Assembly (NCBI GenBank): GCA_046758085.1 | Contig: JBHHZP010000019.1 | Coordinates: forward strand, 1-35,528 | DNA: 35,528 bases | Source of the DNA: VRUB01 sp046758085 | GTDB taxonomy: Bacteria; Pseudomonadota; Gammaproteobacteria; Acidiferrobacterales; SPGG2 | Direction of reading: 5' to 3' | Shown: positions 33,125 to 35,528 of the stretch, piece after piece | Numbering within the stretch: position 1 is the first letter of the stretch | How the letters are laid out: each line of letters opens with the position of its first letter | Program-made: the position numbers and the translations under genes | The notes under the pieces: generated by a model | Seen by the model: the letters and a program-made list of their open reading frames with translations, nothing else | What the model was told of the DNA's origin: nothing | Databases searched by the model: none

Positions 33125-33466
33125 ATGACGTCGCTCACGAAGCAACAGCTCGCCGAGGGCATTATGATGAACACCCTGGCGGATCTCATTGAATCAATAG
33201 ACGAAGGCCGGGATGTAGACCAGATTGCCTATTTCACGGCGTTGTTTATGTACGCTCTGAGTGAGGCATCCAAGACGGGCTTGGATCCGGATCGCCTCCT
33301 GCAGTCCGTGACAATCGGCTACTCCCAGCTTGAGGCGGACGGCCAGCTGCCCATGGCGTGCCTTCGTCTGATTGATCCGTCTAAAGATATATCAAGCGAA
33401 GACTACGCCAACTTAGCCCTGAAAAGCGTCATCGGGGGTGAGCAACAGTCCGCAGGACGCAATTGA
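33125..33466 (+). CDS. Small helical cytosolic protein of unknown function
   Basis: ATG 33125 follows TCGAGGTAGG at close spacing. The 113-residue product is mostly helical and acidic: MTSLTKQQLAEGIMMNTLAD, a middle DVDQIAYFTALFMYALSEAS and ISSEDYANLALKSVIGG at the end. No signal peptide, Cys cluster or known domain is visible. A 12-codon extension upstream is open but lacks a ribosome-binding site. Confidence 0.65.
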   Translation: MTSLTKQQLAEGIMMNTLADLIESIDEGRDVDQIAYFTALFMYALSEASKTGLDPDRLLQSVTIGYSQLEADGQLPMACLRLIDPSKDISSEDYANLALKSVIGGEQQSAGRN

Positions 33467-33597
33467 CCCGTTGCCTCTCAACACAGGCCGGCGCTTGCCA
33501 GCTCCTCCGAGGCGCCAAAAGGGTGCCCTGGACATGAGCATTCGTTCGAGCCCAGCGCCATTTTCCAATCGATTCACAATTCACAAGGGGTAGAGCA

Positions 33598-33753
33598 ATG
33601 CAAAAGAAAGCATCCGCAACAACAGATTACGAAGGTTCTGACCGGCGCAGCGGGCAGCGGCGTACCCAGCCGGACCGCCGCAGCCCGACACGCGCGGGAC
33701 CGGCCCGGCGCCACGGGCCGGGGCGGCGCAAACAGGATACACCGAATCGCTAG
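33598..33753 (+). CDS. 51-residue Arg-rich basic protein
   Basis: An ATG at 33598 follows AAGGGGTAGA at eight bases and opens a 51-codon frame ending in TAG at 33751. The peptide starts MQKKASATTDYEGSDRRSGQ and is dominated by RR pairs (DRRS, GQRRTQ, PDRRS, ARRHG, GRRKQ), with no hydrophobic segment. The same DRR/RR style recurs in the partial gene at the right edge on the other strand. Such a charge could bind nucleic acid or an anionic surface, but this is not shown. Confidence 0.5.
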   Translation: MQKKASATTDYEGSDRRSGQRRTQPDRRSPTRAGPARRHGPGRRKQDTPNR

Positions 33754-33991
33754 GGCTAAGACCCTAAAAACAAGTTTGGATTGCTTGTGCGCCCACCGCG
33801 CCAGCCGGACGGTGCGCCCGCATGCCATGGAGCGACAGAGTAATCACATTTCACCCTTTGCAACGCTTGGCGCTCCACCCTGCAGCCTTCCTCTCATCCT
33901 CCAGCTTCTTTATTCGAATGCGGCTTTTCGCTATTGTGCTACGAAGATAATTAATGGCCATGCTTGATTTTCTGCATTTACCCCCAAACCG

Positions 33992-34261
33992 ATGCGATAT
34001 CTGTATGCAGCGCTTAATTGGGCCTTCGGGATACTCTTCATCTTCCTAGCGCTCGTGATAATGCTCGGCAACCCGCTGGCGGCGTTGGCGTTGTTCGCTA
34101 TCGCATTCCTGCTTTTACCTCCGGTGCGGGACTTGGTTCACACCAAGACAGGGAGGACATTGTTGGCCAAGACCAGGGTAGTCTCTGTCATCCTTCTACT
34201 TCTCTTGGCCGCGGTTCTGGTGAGTCAATACCAGCCCCAAAAGGCGTTGTTCTTACCCTGA
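33992..34261 (+). CDS. Small integral membrane protein
   Basis: The 89-residue product has three hydrophobic segments: ALNWAFGILFIFLALVIMLG, PLAALALFAIAFLLLPPV and VVSVILLLLLAAVLVS, separated by short loops with RDLVHTKTGRTLLAKTR as a basic turn. The ATG at 33992 lacks a clear ribosome-binding site, but the protein-like composition and placement of the three helices support the frame. Function is unknown. Confidence 0.6.
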   Translation: MRYLYAALNWAFGILFIFLALVIMLGNPLAALALFAIAFLLLPPVRDLVHTKTGRTLLAKTRVVSVILLLLLAAVLVSQYQPQKALFLP

Positions 34262-34361
34262 ATTCGACAGGGTTGCATTCAAGAAAATTTCCCGGACACG
34301 TTTTATGGTCACGGCGTGATATGGCGCGACCTCGAATATGCCTATGGCTGAACTGGACGCC

Positions 34362-34772
34362 TCAGAGCTTACAGGGCCAGGTCTCCCTAAAGGCCTTCTT
34401 GGCTAGATCGTCGGCCGGCCCACGCAGTTGCCCCCGGTGTGCGGTGGCCCATCCGACAAAAACCAGTCGTAGCTGGCCTGCGGGGACGTTGCTGGGGATA
34501 CAGGCATAATCTTTCAGGGTATTATTGATCTCTTTTCTGGTTTTGGCCTTGCGCTCGCGGTTTTTGATCTCCTGTATCCCCGATCTCGCCACGCTTAGCA
34601 TCGCCCAGCCTTCGGTAAACGACAGGTCGGCAATGCCGGTCAAATAACCGATGCAGTAAGGTTGCTCAGTAACGTTTCCCTTGCATCGATCCAACAGCGT
34701 GCCCCCGTCGAGGTAGGCGGGCAGGCCGACCGCCGGCCAGATCAATGGCAGCAGCAAGAGCACCCGTTTCAT
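34362..34772 (-). CDS. Rap1a/Tai-like exported protein
   Basis: The 136-residue product has a signal peptide (VLLLLPLIWPAVGLPAYL) and the Rap1a/Tai family pattern: DGGTLLDRCKG, YCIGYLTGIAD, then a Cys (YACIPSNVPAGQLRLVFVGW) and a final WPCKL, giving the usual conserved cysteines. Members in Serratia act as immunity proteins against type VI effectors Ssp1/Ssp2, but many chromosomal copies stand alone without an effector, as here. The ATG at 34772 has only a weak ribosome-binding site. A Lys-rich small gene lies 26 bases upstream on the same strand. Confidence 0.82.
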   Translation of the reverse strand: MKRVLLLLPLIWPAVGLPAYLDGGTLLDRCKGNVTEQPYCIGYLTGIADLSFTEGWAMLSVARSGIQEIKNRERKAKTRKEINNTLKDYACIPSNVPAGQLRLVFVGWATAHRGQLRGPADDLAKKAFRETWPCKL

Positions 34773-34798
34773 GTGCAGAAATCCGTATGCGTATTTCC

Positions 34799-34957
34799 CT
34801 ACACTTTAACAGCGTCCCCCTCATCCGGAGACTGATGTGGTTGTTCCTCGGACGGGGTATTGTTTTTATTCAGCTTACGCTGTCTTTTTTCTTCTTTCTT
34901 TTTTTTCTTTGCTAAATCTCTACGACGCTTTTCGTACTGATAATTAGTTCTTGCCAA
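34799..34957 (-). CDS. 52-residue Lys-rich small protein (TTG start)
   Basis: A TTG start at 34957 is preceded by AAGGGTGA and opens a 52-codon frame to TAG at 34799. The peptide begins (with Met at the TTG) MARTNYQYEKRRRDLAKKKK, continues KEEKRQRKLNKNN and ends in an acidic tail (SPDEGDAVKV). I recall similar small Lys-rich proteins with the same opening in other proteobacteria, so it is likely real. The A-rich tract (minus strand) encodes the Lys run. Function is unknown; charge suggests binding to nucleic acid or ribosomes. Confidence 0.65.
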   Translation of the reverse strand: MARTNYQYEKRRRDLAKKKKKEEKRQRKLNKNNTPSEEQPHQSPDEGDAVKV

Positions 34958-34991
34958 TTTGTCACCCTTTTAGCAGGTATTCGCGACTGTG

Positions 34992-35030
34992 AAAAAAAGC
35001 AAAAAGAGTCAGACCCAAAGGCCTCACTCT
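34992..35030 (-). terminator. Intrinsic terminator (minus strand)
   Basis: On the minus strand a stem (AGAGTGAGGCC paired with GGTCTGACTCT, with a G-G mismatch and a wobble pair) is followed by TTTTTGCTTTTTTT. It would end leftward transcripts from 35089-35229 or beyond, just upstream of the Lys-rich gene. Confidence 0.7.
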
Positions 35031-35088
35031 CTTGCAGTTCAAGATCAGTTATTACCAGAAGTATTCTTGCAAGTCATCTGCTCTGCAA

Positions 35089-35229
35089 TCACTGTTTCTC
35101 ATCCATAATATTAGGAAATGTGCCGTCCAATTGCCGCCATATCGTCACAGCAGCCATATATCCCGACTGCCATGCCTTAAGTGTAGCCAAAAGGTCGGCC
35201 CCGGTCAGCCGAAAATGCCCCGCCAGCAC
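35089..35229 (-). CDS. Possible small protein or gene fragment
   Basis: Between the two minus-strand terminators is a 46-codon frame starting at a GTG (35229) and ending TGA at 35089. It reads protein-like (LAGHFRLTGADLLATLK, then AWQSGYMAAVTIWRQLDG, ending NIMDEKQ). There is no good ribosome-binding site and the frame is closed by a stop just upstream, so it could equally be a fragment of an older gene. I include it at low confidence because its position between two terminators suggests its own transcript. Confidence 0.3.
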   Translation of the reverse strand: MLAGHFRLTGADLLATLKAWQSGYMAAVTIWRQLDGTFPNIMDEKQ

Positions 35230-35256
35230 AAAAACGCTCTATGCTCGCATCAATAT

Positions 35257-35282
35257 AAAAAAAACCCCGCACAAGGCGGGGT
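35257..35282 (-). terminator. Intrinsic terminator of the right-edge gene
   Basis: On the minus strand ACCCCGC-CTTGT-GCGGGG is followed by eight T. The stem is a perfect six-base GC pairing with a five-base loop. It lies 73 bases after the stop of the partial Arg-rich gene at 35355. Confidence 0.85.
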
Positions 35283-35354
35283 GGATGCTCAAAACGAAAA
35301 AGACCTATTACGTTTTATCTTCCTACGTCACCCCCATATCGGACCGCCCCGCAT

Positions 35355-35528
35355 CTAGAATGACCGCGACAGCTCGGCTTTCATTGCATCCCACTCGTCT
35401 TCCTGGCGACGGCCAGATCGATGGCGCCGATCCTCGGCGCCCGTGTCCCAACGTAACATCGTGCGCCGATCCGGTTCGCGCCGTCTGTATATCAGGCGCT
35501 GCTCGCGCCTTCTGCGCGTCGGTACTGG
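35355..35528 (-). CDS. Arg-rich protein (5' partial, cut by window edge)
   Basis: The minus-strand frame is open from the last base of the window to TAG at 35355, giving 57 C-terminal residues. The sequence is PVPTRRRREQRLIYRRREPD, then RRTMLRWDTGAEDRRHRSGR, and ends in an acidic/hydrophobic helix (QEDEWDAMKAELSRSF). The many RR pairs resemble the 51-residue protein at 33598-33753. A strong terminator follows 73 bases downstream, supporting a real gene end. The start and any N-terminal domain lie outside the window. Confidence 0.65.
   Translation of the reverse strand, partial: PVPTRRRREQRLIYRRREPDRRTMLRWDTGAEDRRHRSGRRQEDEWDAMKAELSRSF

Overview
The window reads as GC-rich chromosomal DNA from a proteobacterium, most likely a gammaproteobacterium. 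This is inferred from the gene families (trans-aconitate methyltransferase, bactofilin, DUF1127, Rap1a/Tai-like protein, a TIGR02466-type oxygenase, c-di-GMP enzymes, DUF1800/DUF1501 pair) and from Shine-Dalgarno-led genes; the species cannot be named. I see no rRNA, tRNA, CRISPR array, integrase or intact insertion sequence. Both window edges cut through genes.

Layout. 1-2.6 kb: a DUF1800 gene (5' end outside the window) coupled to a DUF1501 gene broken by a frameshift. 2.6-4.1 kb, minus strand: small exported protein, the RNA 2',3'-cyclic phosphodiesterase ThpR, and a small Cys/His protein. 4.7-5.2 kb: a textbook promoter with two TGCAGTGCA boxes drives a 28-residue membrane peptide and a DUF1127 protein. 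5.3-8.8 kb, minus strand: persulfide dioxygenase-rhodanese fusion, small exported protein, and a large exported HExxH protein with DUF11 repeats and a CFI-box C-terminus. 9.3-16 kb: two c-di-GMP enzymes (CNB-PAS-PAS-GGDEF-EAL and FHA-GGDEF, the latter frameshifted) around a DUF4864 protein, a HAD phosphatase, a DJ-1/PfpI protein and an exported protein.

16.4-19.1 kb holds the most striking gene: one 889-codon frame joining a complete glycine-cleavage T protein (GcvT) to a divergent serine hydroxymethyltransferase (SHMT), both with key catalytic residues. Convergent to it is a membrane sensor with a CxxCH heme-attachment motif, a HAMP and a long helical tail but no recognisable output domain; a perfect inverted repeat covers its start codon. 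After a roughly 1-kb gene-poor stretch comes a plus-strand metabolic run (nitroreductase, GMC oxidoreductase, hydroxyacid-oxoacid transhydrogenase, MFS transporter), with a dispersed palindromic repeat element between the first two.

27-35.5 kb is a mosaic of mostly short genes: SYLF/YSC84 protein, DoxX, bactofilin, Tam, a 2OG-Fe(II) oxygenase, a Rap1a/Tai-like protein, several small exported, membrane or highly basic proteins, and two intrinsic terminators near the right edge.

Both frameshifts lie in G homopolymers (G4 and G5) and each is repaired by one extra G, so undercalled homopolymers in the assembly are as likely as real gene decay.
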